17,586 bases of DNA from NCBI GenBank assembly GCA_027317105.1, contig DAHVFH010000173.1, positions 1-17,586 on the forward strand, read 5' to 3'. This document shows positions 1-7,675 of this stretch, piece by piece. The position numbers and the translations under genes are program-made. Within the stretch, counting starts at the first letter, position 1, and every line of letters begins with the position of its first letter. Under the pieces are notes generated by a model. The model was not told where the DNA came from, ran no database searches, and saw nothing but the letters and a program-made list of their open reading frames with translations. The stretch is from Cytophagales bacterium. GTDB lineage: Bacteria > Bacteroidota > Bacteroidia > Cytophagales > Cyclobacteriaceae.

Positions 1-186
1 AACGATATTCAAAACGTTGACTATGAGCAAGGCACTGTAGTGGTGGATGTCATTGAAAGAAGTACAGGGAAGCTTGTTTGGCGCGGATGGTCTATTGGTG
101 ACTTGCAAAATCCGATGCAGTACACCAACGAACTCCCTAATTTAATCTACCGCATTTTTAGACACTACCCCATTAAAGAAGGGTAA
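1..186 (+). CDS. DUF4136 domain protein, 3' end only
   Basis: The reading frame is open from the first base to a TAA stop and gives 61 residues. The visible part contains GTVVVDVIERSTGKLVWRG, followed by a stretch ending in YRIFRHYP. This matches the end of DUF4136 proteins, which have a strand reading roughly 'G-T-L-V-D-hydrophobic-hydrophobic-D, K-L-V-W-R-G' and then a helix ending in '..IF..FP'. In that family the full protein is usually an exported lipoprotein of about 180-200 residues with no known enzymatic role. Its start and any signal peptide lie outside the window. The family call rests on this C-terminal pattern alone. Confidence 0.75.
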   Translation, partial: NDIQNVDYEQGTVVVDVIERSTGKLVWRGWSIGDLQNPMQYTNELPNLIYRIFRHYPIKEG

Positions 187-723
187 AAACTAACCGGTTT
201 TATACTATCAACAATGACTTGTTCGTGACAAATTTCATTGCCCTTCCATTTAGGGCACTGTAACAGCAACGAGTGCTCGCCTTAGTCGCTATTTTGGCTG
301 TTACAACTCTGTGAATTCTCTGTGATCCTTGTGTTCTCCTATGTTTTGAATTTTTTACCACAGAGAACACTGTGAAATGCAAAAGGGTTAGGTCGACAAT
401 AATATATGCACCATCTCGGGCTTGTTGAAAATATTTCAAATATTCAAAATTCAAAAAATGATTGGATCATAGACAAAGTGACATTGGTGTAATGCAAACT
501 TTGTTGCGGCCTCTGCGAGGGAAATTTCAGTTGCACCCTGTAGTCTTCCCATTGGGGAACAACTTCGTGGTTTATCAATAAATTATGTAACAATTTATCT
601 AATTCTTGTAACACATTTTCATGAACATCAACCACATTTGTTAGCGGTTAGCCGGACAAAGAACCACACTTTAAATCAGACAAGCTAAACAAATGCGCTT
701 TGTCCAAACAAATTAAACAAACT
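187..723. other. Gene-poor stretch with a degenerate repeat
   Basis: I see no convincing gene in these 537 bases. Open frames on the minus strand at 200-454 and 444-635 have no recognisable domain, and the first runs through the repeat below. The stretch contains a CTCTGTG/CACAGAG repeat block at 307-374. Close to the next gene it also has a perfect 8-base inverted repeat, GGACAAAG (654-661) and CTTTGTCC (698-705). No TAnnTTTG promoter element stands out ahead of the gene starting at 724. Confidence 0.6.
307..374. repeat. Degenerate CTCTGTG/CACAGAG intergenic repeat
   Basis: Two CTCTGTG units (307-313, 318-324) are followed by a degenerate third, CTTGTGTTCT (328-337), with a spacing of about 10-11 bases. 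After an AT-rich spacer the motif returns inverted as CCACAGAGAACACTGTG (358-374). GTGTTCTC (331-338) and GAGAACAC (363-370) form a perfect 8-base inverted repeat with a 24-base loop. From memory, similar 'ACCACAGAGAACACAGAG' strings recur between genes in Bacteroidota and other phyla. Whether this one is a member of such a dispersed family cannot be decided from one window. Confidence 0.55.
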
Positions 724-1056
724 ATGAAACCAAATTTTTTTTTAACGATTGCTTTTTCCCTTTGGATGAGCTCGGTGTTCGCACAAAACTCAGAAAATAA
801 TGAGGAGTCTTTGAAACAAGACGAGATTCCTGTGGCTATTTTAAAATCTTATCAAAAAGATTTCGGAAATCCTGATGAGAAAGGGAATTGGGAACTTTTC
901 TACATCGAGGACCTGGGCACGCAGAAGCTCACCCCTGAATTTTATAGATATACCATCAAGAAGAATGGGGAGCGAGTAGAATATTTTTACAAGCCAGACG
1001 GAAAGCTTTACCGCACCAAAGGTACAGGCAAACTCAAAAAGAGCAGAAAGAAATGA
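724..1056 (+). CDS. Small secreted protein of unknown function
   Basis: The product is 110 residues. I start it at the ATG at 724, because it opens directly on a signal peptide: Met-Lys-Pro, a hydrophobic core, then SSVFAQ with likely cleavage after Ala or Gln. The frame also extends upstream to a TTG at 700, but that would add eight polar residues before the signal. The mature part is charged. It has an early 'IP.AIL.SYQKDF' segment, a central tryptophan, and a C-terminal strand pair with GERVEYFYKPDGKLYRTKG. This layout loosely resembles the PepSY-like or BLIP-like small periplasmic proteins common in Bacteroidota, but I do not recognise the family. It is probably a monocistronic gene, since a strong terminator follows 22 bases after the stop. 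Confidence 0.7.
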   Translation: MKPNFFLTIAFSLWMSSVFAQNSENNEESLKQDEIPVAILKSYQKDFGNPDEKGNWELFYIEDLGTQKLTPEFYRYTIKKNGERVEYFYKPDGKLYRTKGTGKLKKSRKK

Positions 1057-1078
1057 GCAAAATAGGTAAGTAACCAAA

Positions 1079-1105
1079 GGGGGCTAATAAGCTCCCTTTT
1101 TTTTT
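1079..1105 (+). terminator. Intrinsic terminator
   Basis: GGGGGCT (1079-1085) pairs with AGCTCCC (1090-1096) as a 7-base-pair stem with one G-U pair and a four-base AATA loop. Nine T residues (1097-1105) follow immediately. This is a textbook factor-independent terminator for the small secreted protein gene that ends at 1056. Confidence 0.9.
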
Positions 1106-1531
1106 CTTTGAACCCAGATACGCACTAGAGTGATTTTATAAAATAAAAAGCAAAATTAAGTTATCAAACTGTCAATGCTTTACAATGATTTCTTCATTTA
1201 ATTTTTCTCTTGCAACGCATTAGGAAATAGACGGTTGACATTCAAGTATTTCTATCTCCTTAATTTTCCTATTGCGTAATCTGGGTTGAATTTCATTCAC
1301 ACTGCTTTGGTTGGGCTACTCGCAGCATACCTGAACCATCCAGACGCTTATTTTTTAGCTAAAACGCTTATCCCGATCGTGTTTAACTCGATTATAACCT
1401 GAAATTAACCCTGCGTTAATGTCTAGTGCGTTGCTATGTGGTGAAAATGCATTGTTAAACCATAAAAAAGCACAAATAGACTAAACGATTCCACATTATT
1501 TTAATCCTAGTACAAATCAAATCCAAAAAAA
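1106..1531. other. Non-coding stretch upstream of the AraC gene
   Basis: No open frame of note is present and base composition is AT-rich. The one structure I see is an imperfect inverted repeat, CGCATTAGGAAAT (1216-1228) against ATTTTCCTATTGCG (1263-1276). It has one internal mismatch and one unpaired base, and it encloses about 34 bases. No good TAnnTTTG promoter element was found ahead of the gene at 1532. The function of the stretch is unknown; it may hold regulatory sites of the AraC regulator or be remnant DNA. Confidence 0.5.
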
Positions 1532-2308
1532 ATGAGTAAAAACATCATTGCCCCTTTTACATACAATGCCACAATGCCTGTTCAGATAGGCGACTCAAAG
1601 GGGGCACAAAACTTTGTGCAAATAGGGAAGCCTTTTATAAGATTCAAATATATTGAAAGCAAAGAATTAGTTCCTCAATTAAACCTGACATACTTTAATT
1701 CACCAGTAGCCCAGATGCCATGTCAGCACAGCAAACGAAAGGAATCCAGTAAAATTTTCATTAAATATATGGTGAGTCTCCGTTGCAAAATGGTAGTAAA
1801 ATCAATTTTGGAAAAAATGGAACTCCATTATACTGCCATTAATTTGGGAGAAGTAGAATTAAAAGAAGAAATTAACGAACACCAACGTACCAACTTAAAA
1901 ACCGAGCTTAGTAAATCAGGCCTCGAATTGATAGAGGACAAAAAATCCATCCTGATTGAAAAAATAAAAAAAGTGGTGATTGAAATGGTTCACTATGCCG
2001 AGGAATTGCCAAAAATTAAATTTTCGGATTACCTTAGTGAAAAGCTCAATTACGATTATGCTTATCTGTCCAATCTTTTTTCCGCCACGCAGGGGATTAC
2101 AATAAACCACTTTATCATCATGCATAAGATCGAGCATGTAAAAGAATTAATCATCTACAATGAGTTAACCCTAAGCGAAATAGCCTATAGGCTTCATTAC
2201 AGTAGCGTTGCCCATCTTTCTAACCAGTTTAAAAAAGTCACCGGCTTAACGCCCTCTTTCTTTAAGACCCTTAAACACAAAAAACGCGAGGAGATCGAGC
2301 GTTTGTGA
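1532..2308 (+). CDS. AraC-family transcriptional regulator
   Basis: The product is a 258-residue DNA-binding regulator. The C-terminal AraC domain occupies about residues 163-247. Its first helix-turn-helix covers DYLSEKLNYDYAYLSNLFSA and the second ELTLSEIAYRLHYSSVAHLS, ending in the signature NQFKKVTGLTPSFFK. Residues 78-155 form a small domain beginning YMVSLRCKMVVK, with Cys85. That start is typical of a roughly 190-residue Bacteroidota AraC group whose N-terminus looks ferredoxin-like, similar to HMA domains; the fold comparison is my inference. About 75 residues precede this core and match nothing I know. Translation could instead start at the ATG at 1715 (residue 62) or 1769 (residue 80). 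A cupin gene begins 9 bases after the stop, so the two are probably co-transcribed. The ligand is unknown. Confidence 0.88.
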   Translation: MSKNIIAPFTYNATMPVQIGDSKGAQNFVQIGKPFIRFKYIESKELVPQLNLTYFNSPVAQMPCQHSKRKESSKIFIKYMVSLRCKMVVKSILEKMELHYTAINLGEVELKEEINEHQRTNLKTELSKSGLELIEDKKSILIEKIKKVVIEMVHYAEELPKIKFSDYLSEKLNYDYAYLSNLFSATQGITINHFIIMHKIEHVKELIIYNELTLSEIAYRLHYSSVAHLSNQFKKVTGLTPSFFKTLKHKKREEIERL

Positions 2309-2317
2309 AAACCATTT

Positions 2318-2815
2318 ATGCATTGTAAAATGACCTTCCCTGAAAATCAATGTGTGAATAGTGCAACTCTTTCACAGAAAAATATAACATCATTTTTTTT
2401 TAAAAGCGACATCTTTAAGGATGAGCACAAAGCTTATCCTATGAAGTTAACAACAAGACTACCAGACAAAAGTCAGGGGGTGAAAGAATTTAGAAATACA
2501 AAAGTCCATATTCTCAAGGATTTCTCTGACTATGTACCTCAGGCAATAACCAGCAAGATCATTTTAAAAAAAATAACGGGTAAAATTTTAGTCACCTCCT
2601 TTGATTCGGGGCAAAACCTGACTGAAAGTGCTTACCGATTTGACAACTTCGTTCAGATCATTGATGGTACGGCCGAAATCACTATCGACCATAAGTGTCA
2701 CAAACTTAAAGTCGGTGAAGGCATGATAATACCCGCCCACTCGCGGTATAGCATCCATGCCAAAGAACGCTTCAAAATAATATCAACGGTAATTAAAAGT
2801 GGTTATGAAGATTAG
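2318..2815 (+). CDS. Cupin-domain protein lacking the first metal-ligand His
   Basis: The frame gives 165 residues. The cupin core spans about residues 88-160: a strand with VTSFDSGQNL, then the motif-1 region up to QIIDGTAEITI, then motif 2 as LKVGEGMIIPAHSRYSIHA. Close relatives of this small single-domain type read 'L-S-E-H-T..F' in motif 1. Here the sequence is L-T-E-S-A, with Ser104 where the metal-binding His is expected. His141 and His147 remain in motif 2. Metal-dependent catalysis is therefore doubtful, and a binding or structural role is more likely. The first 40 residues are not recognisable. Translation may instead start at the ATG at 2441 (residue 42), giving 124 residues, closer to the usual size. 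The gene follows the AraC regulator by 9 bases, so the protein may act with it, perhaps as a ligand-binding partner. Confidence 0.75.
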   Translation: MHCKMTFPENQCVNSATLSQKNITSFFFKSDIFKDEHKAYPMKLTTRLPDKSQGVKEFRNTKVHILKDFSDYVPQAITSKIILKKITGKILVTSFDSGQNLTESAYRFDNFVQIIDGTAEITIDHKCHKLKVGEGMIIPAHSRYSIHAKERFKIISTVIKSGYED

Positions 2816-3041
2816 CCTTGCCATCTACCTCGCTATGGTAAAAATCACCTCAGCCTCTACCAACCAGTGAACGATCAGATGAAATCAATAAATTATGTAA
2901 CTTATCGTCCGCACTGTGTAACCTTGAACTTAATGGAACTGATCAATTTTGATAACCTAAGAGAACTATTCGTTATTGGAGAAATACGTGATGACGCTGA
3001 ATTGGGTAACTATTATGTTATAGAATCTTGGCGCAAAAACT

Positions 3042-5732
3042 ATGAGCAAGAGTAAAACAATTGAAGAACTACGGTTAGCAAAGCAAGCAGGCGCAGGCCT
3101 CCCCACTGCCAAATGGGGACCGTACGTAAGCGAGCGTGAATGGGGCACGGTGCGTGAAGACTATAGCTGGAACGGTGATGCCTGGAATTATATTTCCCAC
3201 GACACCGCAAGGTCAAGGGCCTATCGGTGGGGTGAAGATGGCATTGCCGGCATTTCTGACGCCAACGGCCAGCTTTGTTTTGCTCCCACATTTTGGAATG
3301 GCCATGACTCAATTTTAAAAGAAAGGCTTTTTGGATTATCCAATACCGAAGGCAATCACGGTGAAGATGTGAAGGAGTTGTATTATTATTTGGATAATAC
3401 GCCCACCCACAGTTACATGCAATACCTTTACAAGTATCCACAAGAACCATTTCCCTACGAACGATTAATTGAAGAAAACCGGAAAAGGTCGCTAACCGAA
3501 ACGGAATATGAAATACTTGACACGGGTGTTTTTGACAAAGGCAATTACTTTGACATAACCATAACCTATGCCAAAATCAATGACGAAGATATTTGTATCC
3601 GCATTGAGGCCGTAAACCGAGGCCAAGAAGAGGCACCGCTGGCAGTTTTGCCCACACTGTGGTTTCGCAAGCAATGGTCGCCAAACCTCATAAAAGGACC
3701 AAAGCCGGAAATTACTTTAATGGAAAATAAACAAAGAAATTTGGTGCGTGCCTCCCATCATTATTTAGGGCAGTATTTTATGTATTTTGATCATCCAGAT
3801 CAGCTATTATTTACTGAAAATGAAACAAACAGGGAACGGATTTTTGGTGAGCCCAATGAATCGCCTTTTGTAAAAGATGCATTTCATCATACGGTGACCA
3901 GCAATGACTTTGCAATTTTTGAAAACAAAAAATCAGGAACAAAATTCGCACCCCTATTCAGGACGACCATAAAAGGAGGCGAAAAAAAAGAATTTTGTTT
4001 ACGTCTTTCGCGGCACAAAAATCTGGCTGATCCTCTCGGAGCTGATTTTCAATCGGCTTTCCTTAAAGCGAAAAGAGAAGCAAACGGTTTTTATAAAAAT
4101 GTCTTGCCTAAAAATATGCACCCAGATGAAGCACGTATTGCGCGGCAAGCTTATGCCGGCATGCTCTGGAACAAACAGTTTTATTATTTCGATGTGCGGG
4201 AGTGGCTAAAAGGAGATAAAGACCTCCCCCCTCCACCATCTGAACGCGAAACGGGAAGAAACAGCTATTGGAAGCATCTGAACAATCGCGACATCATTTC
4301 GGTGCCTGACAAATGGGAGTTCCCTTGGTACGCCTCTTGGGACCTTGCCTTTCACATGGTGGTGTTTGCCTACATCGATCCGGAGTTTGCTAAACAGCAA
4401 CAGATCTTATTAAACCGCGAATGGTTCACCCATCCCAACGGTCAACTACCCGCTTATGAATGGAACTTTGGTGATGTAAATCCCCCTGTGCAAGCCTGGG
4501 CAGCCATGCAGGTATACGAAATCGATAAGGAAAAAACGGGCAAGGGTGATATTAAATTTCTGAAACGTATCTTCCAGAAGCTGAACATCAACTTTACCTG
4601 GTGGGCCAATCAAAAAGACAAGAACCATAACCACATTTTCGAGGGTGGGTTTCTTGGCCTCGATAACATTGGCGTACTTAACCGGAGCCATATCGGGGAA
4701 GGGTACAGCTTAGAACAGGCAGATGGCACTGCCTGGATGGGAATGTTTGCCACGAGCATGCTGCAAATGGCTATCGAAATCACCCAGCATGACGATACCT
4801 TTCAGGATGTAGCCCTCAAATATTTTGAACAATACAATCTAATAGCCGAGTCGCTCAACACAAATCATCTTTGGGACGAAAGTGAAAGTTTTTTCTTTGA
4901 CGTACTCAAAAAACCAAATGGTAAAGAAGCCTTGCTGCAAGTGCGTTCTATTGTAGGGCTAACTTCTATATTTGCCGCCTTGCATATTCCTGCTGAAATT
5001 CTACTTAAAGTTTACAAGCTAAAGCATGGAATTGATTGGTACGATCACTATTCGCGCGAAAAAAATCTTTACCAATCGGTCGTATTCAAAAATGGAGACG
5101 AAAAAAGCGATATGCTTATCTCCCTGGTACATATCGAAAAACTAAAAAAATTACTCTATGCCCTACTCGATGAAAACGAGTTCCTCTCCCCTTTTGGCAT
5201 ACGCTCTGTTTCTAAAATGCATTCCAAAACCTATGAGGTCGAGATTGGAGGACAATTGTTTTCGCTCCACTATGATCCAGGAGAAAGCACGACTAAAATG
5301 TTTGGGGGCAATTCCAATTGGCGCGGGCCAATATGGTTTCCAATGAATTTCATGATTATCCGCTCCTTGAAAATCTATCACAATTTCTACGGAGATGATT
5401 TGAAAGTAGAATTCCCTAGCCGATCAGGGAACTACTTGAACCTTGGGCAGGTTGGAGATGAAATCAGTAAAAGATTGCAAAATATATTTATCAAAGACGA
5501 CCATTCAGAGCGGGCGGTGTTTGGCGCCTACAATGATTTTTATAATCGGCCAGAAAACGATAAGCTTGTATTGTTTCATGAGTACTTTCACGGAGAAACC
5601 GGTATGGGATTAGGTGCCTCGCACCAAACTGGGTGGACAGGCTTGATTGCCGCCTTGCTGCAGGACAGCAAAATAAAAGAACCGGAGAAAAGAGAACATC
5701 AAGCTGATAAAACCACGACCAATAACTTATAA
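3042..5732 (+). CDS. GH63-like glucosidase (MGH1-type glycoside hydrolase)
   Basis: This 896-residue protein belongs to a bacterial group related to GH63 alpha-glucosidases. The N-terminal part opens with KWGPYVSEREWGTVREDYS, then ARSRAYRWGEDGIAGISD and GNHGEDVKE. It forms the beta-sandwich region (about residues 15-340). The C-terminal (alpha/alpha)6 barrel runs from about 360 to 880. Within it WYASWDLAFH holds Asp434, the likely general acid. QADGTAWMGMF lies near 559-569, and the C-terminal HEYFHGETGMGLGASHQTGW holds Glu847 and Glu852, candidate base residues. These assignments follow the GH63/GH37 pattern and are inferred. No signal peptide is visible, so it should act in the cytoplasm on a short glucoside, releasing glucose. 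The substrate is unknown. It leads the cluster, with rpiB starting 7 bases after its stop. A weak promoter match (TTG 2924-2926, N17, CAATTTTG 2944-2951) lies about 90 bases upstream. Confidence 0.87.
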   Translation: MSKSKTIEELRLAKQAGAGLPTAKWGPYVSEREWGTVREDYSWNGDAWNYISHDTARSRAYRWGEDGIAGISDANGQLCFAPTFWNGHDSILKERLFGLSNTEGNHGEDVKELYYYLDNTPTHSYMQYLYKYPQEPFPYERLIEENRKRSLTETEYEILDTGVFDKGNYFDITITYAKINDEDICIRIEAVNRGQEEAPLAVLPTLWFRKQWSPNLIKGPKPEITLMENKQRNLVRASHHYLGQYFMYFDHPDQLLFTENETNRERIFGEPNESPFVKDAFHHTVTSNDFAIFENKKSGTKFAPLFRTTIKGGEKKEFCLRLSRHKNLADPLGADFQSAFLKAKREANGFYKNVLPKNMHPDEARIARQAYAGMLWNKQFYYFDVREWLKGDKDLPPPPSERETGRNSYWKHLNNRDIISVPDKWEFPWYASWDLAFHMVVFAYIDPEFAKQQQILLNREWFTHPNGQLPAYEWNFGDVNPPVQAWAAMQVYEIDKEKTGKGDIKFLKRIFQKLNINFTWWANQKDKNHNHIFEGGFLGLDNIGVLNRSHIGEGYSLEQADGTAWMGMFATSMLQMAIEITQHDDTFQDVALKYFEQYNLIAESLNTNHLWDESESFFFDVLKKPNGKEALLQVRSIVGLTSIFAALHIPAEILLKVYKLKHGIDWYDHYSREKNLYQSVVFKNGDEKSDMLISLVHIEKLKKLLYALLDENEFLSPFGIRSVSKMHSKTYEVEIGGQLFSLHYDPGESTTKMFGGNSNWRGPIWFPMNFMIIRSLKIYHNFYGDDLKVEFPSRSGNYLNLGQVGDEISKRLQNIFIKDDHSERAVFGAYNDFYNRPENDKLVLFHEYFHGETGMGLGASHQTGWTGLIAALLQDSKIKEPEKREHQADKTTTNNL

Positions 5733-5739
5733 AAGTTCA

Positions 5740-6183
5740 ATGAAAATAGGAATTGCTGCCGACCACGGGGGGTTCGCCCTCAAGGCGGAAATTATCAAAT
5801 GGCTGACTTCACAGGGGCACGAGCTAAAAGATTTTGGCGCATATTCCTTGAACGAGGGTGACGACTACCCTGATTTTGTTATTCCTTTGGCCAAGGCCAT
5901 AGCTGCTAATGAATTAACTAAAGGCATCGCCATTTGCGGAAGTGGCGTTGGGGCATCCATTGCCGCAAACAAGGTGGCGGGAGTTCGTGCAGCATTGATC
6001 AACGATGGATTCTCCGCCCGCCAAGGGGTGGAAGATGACGCCATGAATTTACTGTGCCTTGGCGGCAGAGTAATTGGAGCGAGCATGGCCGAAGAACTAG
6101 TCCAATTATTTCTTAAAGCGAATTATTCTGGGGCGGAAAGACATGCAAGAAGATTGAAGAAGGTGAGCGATTTGGAAAAGTAA
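5740..6183 (+). CDS. rpiB: Ribose-5-phosphate isomerase B (RpiB/LacAB family)
   Basis: The product has 147 residues, the normal family length. It should interconvert ribulose 5-phosphate and ribose 5-phosphate in the non-oxidative pentose phosphate pathway. Visible motifs are IAADHGG (Asp8, His9), DYPDF, and ICGSGVGASIAANKVAGVRAA with the catalytic Cys66, followed by AMNLLCLGGRVIG. One key position differs. The conserved His of the 'Q-H-N-D' segment (His99 in E. coli RpiB), linked to sugar ring opening, aligns with Asp99 here (G-V-E-D-D-A). The E. coli Thr68 is Ser68. The enzyme may open the ring in another way or prefer another sugar phosphate; the change may also be normal for this subgroup. 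The gene sits 7 bases after the glucosidase and 58 bases before gnd, on the same strand. Confidence 0.93.
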   Translation: MKIGIAADHGGFALKAEIIKWLTSQGHELKDFGAYSLNEGDDYPDFVIPLAKAIAANELTKGIAICGSGVGASIAANKVAGVRAALINDGFSARQGVEDDAMNLLCLGGRVIGASMAEELVQLFLKANYSGAERHARRLKKVSDLEK

Positions 6184-6241
6184 AAAAAAGAGTTAGCGGA
6201 AAATGATAGTCATAAAGTTAAATTAACAAATAATAAAGATC

Positions 6242-7657
6242 ATGGATGAAAAGAAAAGTGTTTTTGGAATAATCGGTCTTGGTACAATGGGCAGAAATCT
6301 GCTGATGAACATGGCCGACCACGGCTATGCAGTGGCTGGCCTTGACAAAGATGTAAAGAAAACAGAGCAACTAACCAATGAGGCAGGCAAAATAAAAGTA
6401 GGCAGCTTTACTTCTGCGAAAGCATTTACTGAAAGTTTGAAAAAGCCGCGCGCCATCATGATGCTTGTACCTGCTGGCAAAATTGTGGACGATGTAATTA
6501 CGGAATTGATTCCCTTACTCAACCCGGGTGATCTGATCATCGATGGAGGCAATTCGCATTTTATAGATACAAACCGAAGAGTAGAAGAGCTTAAAGAAAA
6601 AGGATTGCATTTTTTTGGAATGGGGATTTCAGGAGGCGAAGAAGGGGCTCGGAAAGGGCCGAGCATGATGCCCGGTGGCGATCCCGAAGCTTACAAAGTC
6701 GTACAGAGTTTGCTTGAGTCGGTGTCCGCCAAGGTAAAAGGAGAACCTTGCGTGACCTACATTGGCCCGGGCGCCTCAGGGCATTTTGTGAAGATGGTAC
6801 ATAATGGCATCGAGTATGGATTGATGCAGTTGATTGCCGAGACGTATGAACTATTAAATAAAGGGTTAAAGCTTTCTGACGATAAAATCAAAGACACATT
6901 TGTCGCCTGGAACAAAGGAAGATTACAATCCTTTCTGATAGAAATAACCAGTGATATTTTTGCTTTCCGCGAAAAGGGTGCCGATCATTTATTGCTACAT
7001 GATATTAAAGATGAAGCGCGCGCAAAAGGAACAGGTAAATGGACTTCGCAAGCAGGCATGGACCTACAGGCCCCACTGACAGTCATTGATACAGCCGTTT
7101 CCATGCGTGACCTCTCCAAGTTCAAGGCACTCAGGGCGAAGGCGTCCTCAATGTACAAAGAGATGAACAGTGCGCTCACGAAGAGCCCTGATGAATTTGT
7201 AAAATCCCTGGAGGCAGCCCTCTACTTCTCTACGATCATTTCGTACGCACAAGGCATGCACCTGCTTTCGCAGGCTTCCACTGAATATAACTACGAATTG
7301 AAGCCGGAAAAAATCGCTCAAATATGGCGGGGTGGCTGCATCATCCGATCCGGTTTCCTGGAAGATATTTATGAGGCCTATAAACGAGACAAGAACTTAC
7401 CCCATTTGTTATTGGATGGCAATGTTCAAAAAATTGTGAGTGGTCTTATTCCCGCTACCCGATTGGTTGTTGCCGAAGCTGTTCAATGTGGCATTTCGCT
7501 ACCCGCCTTTTCTTCGGCCTTAAGTTATTTCGATAGCTTCCGAAATGAACGGATGCCTTCTAATCTTATCCAGGCGCAAAGAGATTATTTTGGCGCCCAC
7601 ACCTATGAACGGATCGGTCAGGAAGGCGTTTTTCATACCCAATGGATTACTAAATAG
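6242..7657 (+). CDS. gnd: 6-phosphogluconate dehydrogenase, decarboxylating
   Basis: This 471-residue enzyme oxidises and decarboxylates 6-phosphogluconate to ribulose 5-phosphate. The Rossmann motif is GLGTMGRN (12-19). The substrate site is intact: GNSHF (104-108), GISGGEEGA (128-136), and KMVHNGIEYG with Lys184, His187, Asn188 and Glu191. The C-terminal tail AQRDYFGAHTYER is present, and the length fits the long, all-helical dimeric family. The loop after the second beta strand is unusual. Where NADP-dependent enzymes read 'N-R-T-x-x-K', this protein has Asp35-Lys36-Asp37 and then Val-Lys-Lys. Loss of the Asn-Arg-Thr contacts to the 2'-phosphate and an acidic residue at strand end suggest relaxed or NAD preference; this is inference. 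The gene is followed by zwf after 18 bases. Confidence 0.97.
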   Translation: MDEKKSVFGIIGLGTMGRNLLMNMADHGYAVAGLDKDVKKTEQLTNEAGKIKVGSFTSAKAFTESLKKPRAIMMLVPAGKIVDDVITELIPLLNPGDLIIDGGNSHFIDTNRRVEELKEKGLHFFGMGISGGEEGARKGPSMMPGGDPEAYKVVQSLLESVSAKVKGEPCVTYIGPGASGHFVKMVHNGIEYGLMQLIAETYELLNKGLKLSDDKIKDTFVAWNKGRLQSFLIEITSDIFAFREKGADHLLLHDIKDEARAKGTGKWTSQAGMDLQAPLTVIDTAVSMRDLSKFKALRAKASSMYKEMNSALTKSPDEFVKSLEAALYFSTIISYAQGMHLLSQASTEYNYELKPEKIAQIWRGGCIIRSGFLEDIYEAYKRDKNLPHLLLDGNVQKIVSGLIPATRLVVAEAVQCGISLPAFSSALSYFDSFRNERMPSNLIQAQRDYFGAHTYERIGQEGVFHTQWITK

Positions 7658-7675
7658 TTAAAAACCTATAGCAAA

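Noticed and set aside
200..454. 84-residue minus-strand frame
   Set aside because: It reads through the CTCTGTG repeat block, producing a repeat-derived basic peptide; composition is not protein-like.
444..635. 63-residue minus-strand frame
   Set aside because: It starts with GTG and has no family resemblance. I considered a GxxExxY protein because of the nearby CACAGAG repeat, but no such motif is present.
2867..3055. 62-residue plus-strand frame overlapping the glucosidase start
   Set aside because: It has a GTG start, no recognisable domain, no ribosome-binding site and a 14-base overlap with a well-supported gene. It is more likely leader DNA.
3040..3450. 136-residue minus-strand frame inside the glucosidase gene
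   Set aside because: This is a shadow of the real plus-strand gene; its Cys/His-rich composition is a by-product of the opposite strand's codons.
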